Shown: piece after piece, positions 12,370-24,761 of the stretch | How the letters are laid out: every line of letters begins with the position of its first letter | Numbering within the stretch: the first letter of the stretch is position 1 | Origin: Halocafeteria seosinensis | Lineage: Eukaryota > Sar > Bigyra > Bicosoecida | Direction of reading: 5' to 3' | DNA length: 64,000 bases | Assembly (NCBI GenBank): GCA_001687465.1 | Contig: LVLI01000067.1 | Span: forward strand, 1 to 64,000 | Notes under the pieces: generated by a model | What the model was told of the DNA's origin: nothing | The model's database searches: none | What the model saw: only the letters and a program-made list of their open reading frames with translations | Program-made: the position numbers and the translations under genes

Positions 12370-13656
12370 ATGGCGACAACCAGCCAGGGAACGCAGCGAC
12401 TTCAACTTTACAGGGCGAGTCATGCTCGCCTACAGGATTTCTGGTCCAAGTTAGCGGGCGCTGTGAGAGAATTCAAGGAAAATTCAGCTGCCGCCAAAGG
12501 TGAGGAGGAGGAGGAGGCGCGCCGCAATTTTGAGTCCACTCTCACAGAGATATTTCCCTTCAGTCTTCACCAACGCAGTCCTTGTACTTTCCCCGTGACT
12601 GTGGAACATGCAATCACTCTCAGCATTCATGCCTTGTGTGTCATGGGAAGCCATCTGGATAACCAAGGCTCGTCGGACCCCAACGATTCCGCTTCTGTGG
12701 GCAGTAAACGAGTGCCTCCGGGAAGTTCGATTACCCCCGGGTTAGGATACACGTGTACAGGAAGTGGAGAAGGTAATGAACTAATGCCTTCACTTCCCAG
12801 TGGAAGGCAGAGCCGCAACAATAGGAACGTGCAGCAGCAAGCAGCTCAAGGGTCGTCTTCGAGGGTTGTTTCTTTTATGGCAGAATACGGGAAATACCTG
12901 CCTCCTGGTGGATTTGAAATGGATGAACACACGTATGCAGCCACGTATGAACTCAACAGGGAAGCTGCAAATATCAAGCTTAAGGTATGTGTTTTGTGCA
13001 TTTTTTTTTTCAAGGCACAGTCTGAAACTGGTAAGCAGGAATATTCGTCCTCTGCTGTTACAGATCGTTCGACCGGCAATGGCTAACTTCTTAATGATGC
13101 ACGTAAGCGTCCACCGCAGCAGCGCCGTCGATCAGAGCGTTCGCTCCGTTCAAGTTTCTTCTTCGGCGTCCTGTGTGGACAAACATGTGGAAACTGTAGA
13201 GCGCACTGATTTATTGTCTTTGGATGGTCTGCAAGAAGTGGCAGATACTCTCAACACCAATGTGGAGGACATTCAGGGGAGGGGTAGCCTGTCACGATCA
13301 GTGAGTTTTGTATTTGAAAGAGACACCGTGCATGAAGTTCCTCATATCGGGCGATCTCTATGCAGGTAGACTACACGCAATCAGATACTTCATCAAACCG
13401 CATTGGCTCTATTGAACCTCGTGTAGCGTTCGACGATACTCTGCCAGGAAGTGTAGTGGGAGGTGGGGGCCTCGAAGTGGGGCCAGCCAACCCATGTTTC
13501 CAGCGTCCCGGGGAGCAACCACCTCCATCCCTGCGCGCCCCTCCTAGATCGAGATACGATCCTATGACCCCATGGGACACTGATCGACGGGGTATAGGTG
13601 ACGACGTGGATATTGACCGACCTCGCTTTCCTCATGGTCGTGACGACATTATTTAA
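12370..13656 (+). CDS. PI31-like proteasome regulator (PSMF1 family)
   Basis: Exons 12370-12984, 13064-13300, 13366-13656; 380 aa; introns 79 and 65 nt. The C-terminal region is Pro/Gly/Asp-rich with SRYDPMTPW and a final RPRFPHGRDDII. This resembles the (A/S)R(F/Y)DP(I/F)GP segment and acidic tail of PI31, which contacts the 20S proteasome and acts as an adaptor or inhibitor. The N-terminal 200 residues could be a divergent FP domain that binds Fbxo7-type partners, but the match is weak. Start chosen at ATG 12370, the first ATG of the frame. Family assignment rests mainly on the C-terminus, so treat it as probable. Confidence 0.55.
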
Positions 13657-13992
13657 TATTAATGGCTACCTGGATACGTATAACACAAGCCTGTCGTTTA
13701 TGTATGCATCGCTAGAGTGTCCAGTTTGGTAGTTACGTTATGCCAAACTTTCTTCGTTTCCAACGGCAACGGCGATATCTTCCCTTGGGTGGTACGGAAC
13801 GGGTAGAAGCCGACGGTAACTATCACCTGCCAAGCAAATGCATGATGTTCGACGACGACGAAACTTGGTGACAGTGCCTGGAGTATGTCAACACCTCACC
13901 TCATCTGAAACCAACTACCATAAAGAAGCTGTTTGTACGAAGAGGCTTCGGCTGGTGTGTGCGCTCCCTGCAACAGATCCTCCTTGTTCTCA
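13657..13992. other. 3' spacer between convergent genes
   Basis: 336 bp between the PI31-like gene and the four-TM gene. No gene-like open frame, RNA or repeat seen. Confidence 0.5.
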
Positions 13993-14959
13993 CTACTTGC
14001 TAATAAGCGGCTCTTGCAAGGAACCGTATTCGCTAGCTTCCTCCTCAGTCCCAATAGCCCGACCTTCTTGAAACCTACGTGCATTCTTTTCTTTTAAAAG
14101 CGCATTCAGTTCTTGCCGAATGGCGGCATGTTTATCGTACACTTCTTTGAGCTTGCCCCGGTAATCTACAGCCCACCATCTGACTACGAACAGTCCGTAG
14201 ATAAATGCTCCTCCAATTAGAGTTATCAGGAAACCTAAAGTATGCTTGTCCCTCGAGAAATTATACTGAGTTCCTGTGGCGCTATCTTTGGTTTGCATTT
14301 GAAGCGTATGAATAAATTCGGGTAGTGTCTCCAGAGGAATGCTATACCAGAAGCATAATTGCAAGAACGAGAAGAACGCTGCAGCACCGTGTGCGAGAGA
14401 CCAAGTAAAAATACACATTTTGCGTGCCCTAGTGTCTCCTATGAAAGAAACTTACCTGAGACTCCTGCTGTTCCATTCAATATATAGCCCAGAGTACTCC
14501 ATCGAATCTGTTGGGAAGGCGATCTCCCTCTGTCACTGACCAACTTAAATATCGAGGCTACCACAATGACGCTAGCACCAGCTACAGACACTATTGAACA
14601 TGCTCTCAAGGCTGTATACCACTGCATGACAAGAACTGAACCGGAATACTGCTCGTTGCGATGGAATTTCTCCTCCAAACTCCAAGGAATTGAGCTCTGC
14701 GGAGACGCGATATGGTAGGCTCTTGACGCTATCCTGGCCAGAAACTACACTTACCACCCCGTCCACTCCTGAAATACGGAACGCCTGTAACTTTATATTG
14801 TGTGACGCATCCGAGAAATACACAGACATCATTACCAGGGCACCCAAGAGAGCTGGTAAGACGGAACTAACCACTGCATACACAAGTAAGCAAGACTTCC
14901 ATCAGTCCATTCTCGTAGCCAATGGAACTATAGCACGTACGCCAACAGAACATCAACAT
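13993..14959 (-). CDS. Four-TM protein, possibly Frag1/DRAM/Sfk1-like
   Basis: Exons on the minus strand 14959-14941, 14873-14755, 14696-14456, 14438-13993; 274 aa. TM segments: VSSVLPALLGALVMMSVYF, SIVSVAGASVIVVASIFKLV, then LAHGAAAFFSFLQLCFWYS and TLGFLITLIGGAFIYGLFVV, followed by a charged cytosolic tail. A GDTRAR segment followed by a hydrophobic stretch beginning near a His recalls the family's FDT-x-R-x-H motif, but the similarity is thin. The last junction is odd: keeping the frame needs either a 17-nt intron (14455-14439) or an alternative donor GTACTC giving a normal 59-nt intron; both are in frame. The first exon (19 nt) is inferred from a GTACGT donor and a 67-nt intron. Confidence 0.6.
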
Positions 14960-15573
14960 GGGATTGCTCTTAATCCTCCTTGTGGAGGCCCTCTGGGTCC
15001 TCGTTTTACGGGCGACTGGCGCATTTGCATTGGTAGAAAGAGGGTGGACTTGCGGTGAACTCCCCTGCTGCTGTTTGTGGGTAATGCGCACCATTTTCCT
15101 TTGTCATTCGACCACCAGTATCCTGTTCTTCTTCCTGTATAATCAGCGATCACTGAAATCTAATTTAATGTCTATGTTTGACCCGGCGTGGGTCTCCAAT
15201 GAACGGTGTCAACAGTTAACTTGTCGCAAGTTGTCAACCGTCTGACCTGCGTCTTCAACCGTCGTCTTCAGGCCGCTTTTCCTCTGCTGTAGAAATGGAG
15301 CACCCTTGTACAAAAAGAATTGCGAACATTTGTGAACCGTTTTTGGAAAGTCCTCCTTCCCTTCTTAGGAAGCTATTAGTGTACACGTCAACTAAAAGAA
15401 AAGGTGAGTATCCGGAAAAACAAATGGAAAGCAAGGGCGCAAAAGGAGTTGGGATTTGGTGCCCGCACTAAACATTTATTGGAATCGTCTTCAATTCTCC
15501 CATACTCGAGAATGTTATAGTTATAACTGTAGTGCCTGTTATCTGTTGCGCAGCTACTGTTCTCTCAGAAAGG
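14960..15573. other. Divergent spacer with a possible extra 5' exon
   Basis: 614 bp between divergent genes. At 15295-15414 an ATG-initiated frame of 40 codons ends at AAAAG|GTGAGT. If joined to an acceptor at 15568 it would enter the downstream gene in frame just before its Met. The paralogue at 22641 has no such exon that I can see, so this is recorded only as a possibility. Confidence 0.3.
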
Positions 15574-17602
15574 ATGCAGTCGCTTTACCAGTCCCCTTTA
15601 CTAGCGGCCCACGAAGCGAATCCTGAAGGGGATGAGTTGGAAGACGATTTTTGCCGTTTTGAATCAGCCCCCTTCCTCAAAAGAGGCGAGGAGGAATGGG
15701 AAGTCACACAACGGATAGGCGGAATGCTCTGCGAGACAGGAGACACAAATGTTGAGCCAGGAGCTCGATCCCTTCGGATCCGCAAGAGCTATAACGGCCT
15801 ATTTTTCTGCCCAATGGAAGCGTGTACCGCGACAGTGAATCGGCATATTCCATGGAATAAAGTAACATGTGCTGAGACGTTTCAAGGATATTGGAGTCCA
15901 GAGACCGCCTTCTTGTTAAGCATCATCTCCTTGTTTATTGCCATAATCATTAAGGTGTGCGACCCTGACATATCGTGGAAAATATTGAGTATTATTTTAG
16001 TGTGTTTGGTGGCGCTATCACTTCTGATAGGTCTTCTATGGAAAAAGGACTTCTTTCGGTTGCGCGGAGAGTTTGCTAGTCCGAGTGTCACAACTTGCGA
16101 AGTCGATTTGGAAGATGACCATCACCAAATCCTCCTTGCTTCCCTTCGCTACATGTTGGAATCCAATGGGGAGCTCGCTATAGGCAACATTGGAAATGAT
16201 GGCGGGGCGAATGTAGCTCTACCGGCGGAGAAGTTTGAAGCCAATGCCACGATTCTGGGATGTATTCCTATCGGCTACACCGTTTTAACAATTGATGGGA
16301 CGTCTGTTTGGGTAACCAAATGGCGATCGGTTCCAGTTCTTTCATTTTTACAATTTGAAACAAACCAAGTCTTCTTGGCCAAGGACATCCAGTGGATAAA
16401 GTTCAACAGTTTCCACAGGTACGCGTGGATACCGGCTTTGGGAGTCATCGCTACATTGCTCGCAACCGTTGCTGACGCTTTCATAGCTGTCCAAGATGCT
16501 ACGGAAGCAGTTGACCAAAATGAAGACCAGGTAGCAGTCGATGATGTCTACAATGACGACACTCCGGATGATGACTCTGCGAACAATGGTGCACTAACTA
16601 TGATGATCGTCTTCTTGGTCGCCGGCCTAGCAATATTCGGTGCAGGTATTTTCTTTTTCTGCGTAACGGGTAGACCCACAGTCACGTTTCGAGTAGCTGT
16701 AAGTGCATGTTTTTGTTCCCTTTTGTTTTATATTGATCGCATAAGTGAACTAGCAGGAAGACGACGTCAGCTGTGACCTAGATGCGGAGGATGCTGCTTT
16801 CATACAAGCTCTCATTTTATCAAATCAAACTAAGAGAGACGTTGGGGAAGACGAAGCACTGTACGAAATGAACGGTCTGGATCTTTTGATCCGAGGTACT
16901 CAACTTCGAATCCATAGAGATCATTTCTACGTCAGAAAAAGCTATGACTGCCGAAACATCAAAAGTTGCAACCCTAGGTGGCAATGTTGTGTTGAGTGGT
17001 TGTGCGGCTTCTCCCAAATTACTTCAAGGCTCAGACATATAAACAGTGTTTCTACTGGCTCTTCAGGCAACGTAGTTCTGTTAATTTTGGCCGTGTTTGT
17101 GTTTTCCATCGGAATCGTGGTGCTTTTCTTTATTGCCAATGACACCCACCAGAAGAAATTAATGGTGGCTGGATCATTCATTGGTGTCTTCTTGGCGTTG
17201 GTCTTTCTCTGGTGGCTGACTTTCCGACGCTTTGTCTCCATAGGTATGCAAGGGGGCCGAGGATTCTCTTGGTGCAGACTGGGGACACACGGTGTAACAA
17301 CACTGGACTCAACGGTATTTCTTTATGGAAGCAACGCTGGCAACGATATGCAATTGGCGGATGAAATCGAGGCATATGCTGAGGATTCACTCCATTGTTA
17401 TCAGCACAAAGCTCAAAAGATGTCTACCAGTACGGATCTTGACACCATCAACGTCGCGAACGAGTCATGGGTCGAAGAAGAGGACCAGGAAGGTGAAGCC
17501 GTGTTCAAGCATGTCGGAACCGGCTGCAGGTCCCATGGGCTTGCTTCACACCATCGATTAATCTCCAGGTACCCTGAAAGTCTTCTTTCCCAACCTGCTT
17601 AA
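15574..17602 (+). CDS. Six-TM protein with three repeated sandwich-plus-hairpin units (paralogue A)
   Basis: Exons 15574-16698 and 16757-17602 (intron 58 nt, GTAAGT); 656 aa. Three related units, roughly residues 65-170, 240-375 and 395-520. Each begins with a beta-strand motif (RSLRIRKSY, GTSVWVTKW, TQLRIHRDH), continues through a short beta-rich stretch (RHIPWNKVTCAETF, FETNQVFLAKDIQWI, CCVEWLCGFSQI) and ends in a pair of TM helices. The pattern recalls bacterial-PH/DUF304-type membrane domains (inference). The C-terminus is cytosolic-looking and acidic, with LADEIEAYAEDSLH. No signal peptide. About half identical to 22641-24761. Function unknown. Confidence 0.8.
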
Positions 17603-17667
17603 CATCCTACATCTAGTAAACCTTGAGCGCTCTGTTTTGAGAGCATCTCAAAAAGAGCTCTCAGTCT

Positions 17668-20600
17668 CTAGCTTTCAACAAACTCATCTGCCCTGTCTCT
17701 TGCATCAGTGACAAGTCCTCCACCTACGCAATAGATTATCATTCTACGCATGCCTAAGACTAAACGCACAATGTAGGTTGCTAGTGTGACGATCACACCG
17801 GTGCCCAATAAAGCCATCACTGCCAGAGTCGAAACAAAAGTCATCGAGAACAAAACCGGAATAACCGCTTCGCATCCATAAACACCGTTACAAGGGGATG
17901 CTGTCGTGAAATAATATTTCGAATTTCCCCCTAAATTATATGCTAGGCCCTCTCCACTCGAGCTAACAACAGAGCGCAAATGAGTGTAGTGTGAGAGACT
18001 TAGCATTGAGACTCCGGCCAAGCCAGCTAAGGTAAGAGCCATGGTGACTTGCATAAAGCTTTTTGGAGTGAAATACGCGGAAGCCGGAAAATAGAATAGA
18101 GCTGGCAGCAAATCGATCCAGTCTCCCCCACTGCTCGGTGCTGCTGGCCACAATTCCAGAATGACCGCTAGACAGAAGACGACGGATACAAGGCTGAGTG
18201 CCATAACAACTTGTATTTCACGTCCAGTAGGTGTCCCAAACCAAGGGTCTAGGAATGCAATGCCTTTGTAATCAAACTGATCTATCCTAAGGAACCGTCC
18301 CCATCCAACGTCTCCGAGCCCAACACTAACATAGTCTCTTCCAAGAAGTCTTCGTTTTTCGGAGCCTAGACTAATTATACCGGCTGTAGAGCTATGCGAG
18401 ACTTGTGCAGACATATTGTGAAAAGGTATTATGTTGAAGGCCCCTAAAAAATGTTTTGTTACACTGTATGGACACCCACTCCGAATTTCAGCTCCACATT
18501 TCATTTCTGGCAGAGACGCACGATACATATAGAACATGCCCACGGAGCGTAACGTATCGTCTGTCGGAGCCGATGAAGTGTTCCTGTTCGCGTTGTCTAC
18601 CAGCCTCAATCGACAGAAACGTGCACAAGTTCTGAGTCGGCTGAAAGCTGGTTCCGGAATACGAGCAAAGATTGAACACGACGTCGATTTCTCAGATGCC
18701 AGAAGAGGCACTATAGTAGCACGCATCTTGGAGACTGAATGTAGTTTTGAAAAATAGTCCAACACAAGGACTTTGTCAGCGATCGATACGTCGCCGGCTA
18801 GGTTTAGCTCTTCCTTATTAAGCTCGTCTTTCGAATGTATTTCATGAGAGCGAAGTGAGAAAAAATGATATGAAGAATTACCGACGGGAACACTGGCTTT
18901 GAGGCCTGCCGCAAATAATGCCGGGGTCTCGCTGGCTGCCGATCCATAGAGTGAAGAGAGAAGTCGAAATTGAGGAAGAGCCATGACGCTGAATAGAATA
19001 GCCAAAAGCACGATAAAAGGAGTAGTCTTTTCCATTAGTGTTGAATACCATTCATGGTCAAGTATCTTGGGTAGCTGCCACCAAACGTGGTAGTTTAGTT
19101 GCCGACCGTGCACTACTGGCACATCGAAGACTGAGGGTGGACCACGGACCTGGGAAAAATAAGGACGAGTGAGCGACAAGATCATATTATGTCGGTGTCC
19201 AACTCTACAATGCATACCTGAGAGCAAAGAAACCAAAGTAGGGTTACCAAAAACAACCCCAGTTGCAATCTAGAGGACCAATTTTCCTGGTACTTCATGA
19301 AAGTTTCTTCCGGTGTCGATTCAAGCGTATATGCCATTATTATCAGCGACACTACACCGACCAAGAAAAACGTTATACGAATCCAGTACTTCTGCAAAGC
19401 TCCAAGTTGACAAGTAGTACAACCGGACATAATTCCAAGCATCATCTCTTACCCTGGTTTCTAGACTCTCGAAAATTTTGGCTTTCTCTACACATGTCTT
19501 ACCCTTCCTCGAGCAAAGGACAGCTGCAGCTGAGAGACCCCCAGAGAGCCACTCCGCTAAATGCAAGGTTAGCATAGCAAAATATATTACTCCTTTGCTT
19601 CCCGCCAACAGGAAGTATCCATAATATGCCACTTGCACCAAGGGCTTGCAGAGTTTGGTGAAAAGGTTTAGCATGGGCAGAAATACCTGATCAATCGTAG
19701 GCCATGCCTGTTTTATCCCATGTTTCAATGCCCCGTATTTTTCTTTGAGCTTTCCAACGCACATATCCATGTCACAGTGACGAGTTTCTGAAGTCGGGGA
19801 AGGTCCACGGTACGTATCAGTATCTTCCCGCAGCGGGAAACGACTTCGGAAGTCTTCATCGAGGCACGACACCGTGTCGCTCACGGAGAACCGACATCGG
19901 CAGCATGACCAATCCCCTTGGCTTCCAGATTCGACCTGATCTTCGCCATTGGTGTCGCTCTGACAAACGGATTGCTCATCGTCCAACGGAAGCTCGTTTT
20001 GTGTGGAGCCTAAGTCCTCAACCGTCACAGGTGCACCATGCACTTCAGAACCGATGTTCCGCTCCATAAATATTTGAGATGACTGGTAATTTTTTCCACC
20101 TTGACTTCCTCCCTCCACGGGTTCATGTGGCAACCAGGCGCCAGAGCTCCCTGGCGCATCACCATCAGATTCTGAAGGTCGCTCTGTGGAAAGGTCCTTG
20201 CCATCGTGCCCATCGGATTGGGGTCTGCTCTCTGATTCCGATGGTCGATAGGGCATTTTCAAATCTTGGCAGTCTTGTTGAGACCGTGGTCCTCGCTCAA
20301 TCTTCTTCAAAGCGGCGTGTGGCTTCTGTATTTTCGTTTTTGTTGATGCAGAAGTGTTATATCCGTGTTTTGGGTCTTTTTCTTTCTGTCCACTTCGTAA
20401 CTTCCCGGAGCTTCTGTTGCTTTTGCTCACTACATGTTCAAACTCGAACGCGGGTTGCCTCTTTCCTTTAGCCTCCGTTTGCATCCTTTGTCCAGTTGCT
20501 TCCATAACTAATCGTCTTTCCCGTGCCTTTATCTTGGGACTGTTGGCCTTTCGAGTTGGCGAATTTCCACCATTGACTGGTGAAGGGCGTTGTGGATTTC

Positions 20601-21675
20601 CTTCCAAAACTCCCGCTTCAGTGTTATCAGTCTCCATACTTGTGGTTACCATCTTTCCTGTTTGCGGCCGTTTTCCTGCTGTTGCACTGGATGAATGGAC
20701 ATTATTTTGCTTAATTCTCCCACTCCATGGGAAAATCTCGTCAGCCTGATTCCTTGGAAGAGCAGAGTGAGAATGCTGGCTTAGCGTGACTGAGGAGCAA
20801 ATTCCTTCGCTCACTTCTGAAGCAGTGAAGGATGTCAGCTTATCATTGTTGTCTGAACTTCTAACGATCTCACTGTTACCATTATCCGCGTCTGCGGGTA
20901 ACTTTGCAGAGGTCGAACAATGCACTTCTCGGCTCCTTACCTCATCATCTGCTGGATGGTGCAAACTCAAACGTGGCGTATCCTGTAGCAAAGCGTGCTT
21001 GTTGCCAGTATCAGATACTTGACCCCTCTGTAAACCTTCCAATGTGTCTTGCTCATCTACGGACTCCATCCTATCCCCTTCGTGGGTCCAGCTTACTGAA
21101 GGCAGGCCTTCTTCCGCTGCGGCACTGAAGTTTTTGTTCAAGGTTGGAGTACCGCCCTCCAAGAAATCGAACTTTCGCAAACTTCTAGGGTGGCACAGAC
21201 CTGGCCAGCTGTGGCAATGAGCTCCCACGCTGTGGCACCAAATGCCTTCATCGTGGAGGTAACACTGTTTCAAGGAATCCACTGCAGTGGATATATTCTC
21301 TCTCTGGTGCTGCTTGGGTCCCTCTGTACGAGCCGTAATGGCTTCTGAGATTGCCGGCCTATGTAGATTAGGAAGTGAGACCGCTCGTCTTCTGTAAGAG
21401 CTGTCATTGTTCAGGTCTTCCTCTGGCGCTGCGGACCCGCCGCCATATTGCGTTCTGTTCTGATCCACTGTTTGCGTACCAAAATGACACTCTGGAGACA
21501 TCATCTGCCCTAAAGCTCTCGTGTGCTCCTCTTTGCGTTCGTCCTTGGTATCCTCTGTTTTGGAGGAATGCCTAGCAGGAACTCCATAATCATCATCGTT
21601 TTCCTCAATCGCGTCCCCCTCTGGAGCTTCCAGAGAATCCACGGAGATGGTGCGCTCGTTGTCGGTATTCTCCAT
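17668..21675 (-). CDS. Giant multi-TM protein (1292 aa) of unknown function
   Basis: Exons on the minus strand 21675-19453, 19391-19218, 19149-17668; introns 61 and 68 nt, phase 0. The first ~640 residues are low-complexity, rich in Ser, Glu, Gly and Asp, and presumably cytosolic and disordered. From there on there are about ten hydrophobic segments: YFAMLTLHLAEWLSGG, ITFFLVGVVSLIIMAY, LGLFLVTLLWFLCSQ and TPFIVLLAILFSVMAL. Then comes a ~220-residue Cys-containing region that may be extracytosolic, and finally IQVVMALSLVSVVFCLAVIL, MQVTMALTLAGLAGVSML and VLFSMTFVSTLAVMALLG. No known transporter or receptor motif is visible. It ends 65 bp from paralogue A and lies between the two paralogues. 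Confidence 0.75.
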
Positions 21676-21970
21676 CACCACTACTCTCGTACATTACCTT
21701 ACATGGGGTACGTGCTTCCTACAAAGCACGAGAAAAAAAGAACAGTATTATACACGATAGCTTGTGAGCTATCGTGCGAACTGATAGTTTGGTGGAGGAC
21801 TCCGAGTCTCCGGCGCCTCGACTCACCTACCGGTATGCCCCTCCTAGTCGGTCTACCTCATCTGCTTTCTCTGGCGCTATAAAGCAATATACACTATTAA
21901 TAGCAAAGATGTGCGCCGTATGTGAACTGACGGAAAGCCTCTGATATAGAGCTACCGGCTGTATAGTTTA

Positions 21971-22246
21971 CTATCTCGTTGCAGGTAGGAGGACGCTACT
22001 GCTTTGTTTGAACTCATATTCTTTCTGGAGACCACCAGATCTCTCATATTTTTGAATCATGTATTCTACTGTGCCATTATATGGTACGAGGCCGGAATGC
22101 ATCATGGACATACGTCTAATCATGTGAGGGATAGCGGGCTTTTCCTCCGGAAACTCTGGCGGAGAAGCGGAAGAAGACCTCTTTCCGACGGTATCATACA
22201 CATGTACCTCACACAAGGTATTGTTACCACAATTTGGACAAGACAC
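21971..22246 (-). other. Possible exon of a small CxxC protein
   Basis: A 91-codon open frame beginning CPNCGNNTLCEV (a zinc-ribbon-like CxxC plus a third Cys) and ending SSVLLPATR. It has no ATG in frame at its start, so if real it is an exon joined to something upstream (22247-22400), which I could not find convincingly. Composition is protein-like rather than random. It sits between the divergent starts of the giant protein and paralogue B. Confidence 0.3.
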
Positions 22247-22640
22247 ACTTAAAAAGACTCAATATTTATTCTGAGCTTATTGTCGTATTCATTGTGGGAC
22301 TATAATAAAGGTAAGCTAGTCGTGTCTGCAGACTAGTACATCTTCAAAGGATCGGAGCGAAACTACACTGTAGCATTCTTCGATCTCCTGCTCCTTTGAT
22401 TAGCTGCATCGCTCTTTGATCCTTTGTCATGCGATGGATTTCTGATAAGAGCCTGATCGTGTCCTTGGATTGTTAGTAACATGAAAGCATTTGCTCCGTA
22501 GAGAAGCGTTTTCTTTCTTTTCGCCCTTCGGATATCCCGTTTTAAATTCAATTCAAAAGTGAAACTGCTGATAACTGTTGACGACCATCAAATTCTCCAT
22601 GTTTTGTGCAGTTTGAATACGCAATACTGGATTCGCTAAT
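22247..22640. other. Upstream region of paralogue B
   Basis: 394 bp with no supportable gene. Expected to hold the paralogue B promoter. Confidence 0.45.
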
Positions 22641-24761
22641 ATGAACGAGACGGAGTACAATGCTATGGGTGGCAGCGATGCGCTGGGGCAGGAAAACAAC
22701 AAGGAGGAACCGCTTCTGAACGAAGATCCTGAAGGGGAAGACGAGGTACAGGAAGAACACTGCCGGTTCGAAAAGACGCCGTTTCTCAAGAGAGGGGACG
22801 ACGAATGGCAAACGATTACTCGACTTGGTGGATTACTCTTTGAGTTAGGCAGAACTAACGTGGAACACGGTGGACGTTCTCTACGGATTCTGAAGCGCTT
22901 CTATGCGTGCTTCTTCTGTCCATTTAAAGCGTGCTCTGCCAAGTTGAGTAGGCATATTCCGTGGGATACAGTCACATGTGCAGAGACATTTCAAGGCTAC
23001 CCAAGTCCAGAAATTGCGTACCTGTTGAGTGGATTCTCCGTGGCATTGGTAGCAATCATTCGACTAGCGGACGCGAGCATCTCGTTTATTGTCCTGGGTA
23101 TCATTCTGGCTTGTTTGGTGGGATTGTCTATTCTTGTTGCTCTATTGTTTAAGAAAGACTTCTTCCGTTTGCATGGAAAGCATCTCAACGATCCAAATGT
23201 TACGCTATCACAAGTTGAGGTAGATGCTGAGAACCGCCTGCTCCAAACCTCCTTGGGGTATATGCTGGAAGCCCAAGGAGAGCCTGACACCCGCGCTTTG
23301 GGGGGCGTTCCTCTAGGTAAAAGATCGCCCGATGTGCAGCCAGCTGAAAGCTTTAAGGTGACTCACACTACCTGTTGTTGCATTCCAATGGGCTACCACT
23401 CCCTGTCGATAGACGGAACTTCAGTGTGGATGACGAGATGCAGTTCCTTGTGTAACATCTCACTGTTTCGATTCGAAACTAATCATGTGTTCCTCGTTAA
23501 GGATATTCAGTGGATGAATGCAACAAACGTTGAGCGCAGCTTCTGGATACTCGTGCTTACCTTGGTGGGAGCAGTAGGCTTTTTTGTCGGGGCTGCTGTG
23601 GAATCTTTGAGCAGTAGCGTCGTTTCTACTACTGACGATGACTATGGTGGAGGAAGTGATGGATCGAGTGGTTCCGTCAAGGTTTTAGTTATTATCGGTT
23701 TCGTGTGGTTATGCCTCGGGATGCTTCTGTATTTACTCTCTGGCAAGGCTGTGGTCACCTTTCAACTACCAAATGTAAGTACGGTCCGATAATTATCATG
23801 TGCCCAGAGAGTTCATAGTCAAACGCTAATGCAGATGCCTCCGCTGAAGTGCCGGATCGATCCGGAAGATTTGATGTTCGTACAAAGCATCATCGTATCC
23901 AATCAAGTACGGAGAAACATTGCGGAGGAAGAGCCCCTGTACGATCTGAACGGAATAGATCCATTGTGTCAGAGTGCGCAGCTTCGCATTTATCGAGACC
24001 ATTTCCACACTCGTACCAGCTGCGCATGGAGAAGATATTATGGGTGTTGCCTGTGTATGCTGCTCTGTAGTGACGCTACAACGAGATGCGTCGAGTGGAT
24101 GTGCGGTTTTGCGCAAATTGCTTCGAGGTTCAGGCACCGCAATAGCGTTTCCACTGGGTCATCAGGAAATCCTGTTCTTTTGATTGCGGCCTTCGTTATC
24201 TTCTTAGGAGGCATCCTCGCCGCTGTGTTTATTTCGCACATTGCTGTACCTGTTGCGTTGAGCTGCAGTGCTATAGCGGTAGTACTCTTACTCATATGGT
24301 GGTACACCTTTTCTTTCTTTGTCTCGCTTGGTATGCGAGGAGGAGAATGGTTTGGCCTGTTTACCCGTGGGACTCTTGACGTAACTACTTTGAGATCTAC
24401 AGTGTTTCTTGGAGGAAACACAGTTGGAACCAACCAACTTGCTGATGAGATCGAAGCGTTTGCAGAAGATTCTTTGCATCACTATCAACATTCCACCCAG
24501 AAATTGGGAGCGTCGAAGCAACTTGACGTCAAGCAGGTGGTGAACGATTCGTGGATAGAAGAGAAAAATGAGGAGGGGGAGAATGTTTACAAGCATGTAG
24601 GTAGTCAGGATGAGTCTTATGGGGTCGCCTCGTACCATCGCATAATATCAAACCATCCTGATAGACTGCTGTCATTGGAACGTGAAACTGCTCCTGGCAA
24701 GGATGCCCACGTGGGGCCCCACGGACACAGTTCAAACGCGGCTTATGGCAGCTTTTCCTAA
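22641..24761 (+). CDS. Six-TM protein with three repeated sandwich-plus-hairpin units (paralogue B)
   Basis: Exons 22641-23774 and 23835-24761 (intron 60 nt, GTAAGT) at the same position as in paralogue A; 686 aa. It shares long blocks with A: CRFEKTPFLKRGDDEW, RHIPWDTVTCAETFQGY, IDGTSVWMTRC, FETNHVFLVKDIQWM and LADEIEAFAEDSLHHYQH. Same three units, each a beta-rich segment followed by a TM hairpin (for example VLGIILACLVGLSILVALLF). It differs by a cysteine-rich insert (CAWRRYYGCCLCMLLC) in unit 3 and a longer Gly/Ser/His tail. Conserved exon structure and about half identity argue for an old tandem duplication, with the giant gene caught between. Confidence 0.8.
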
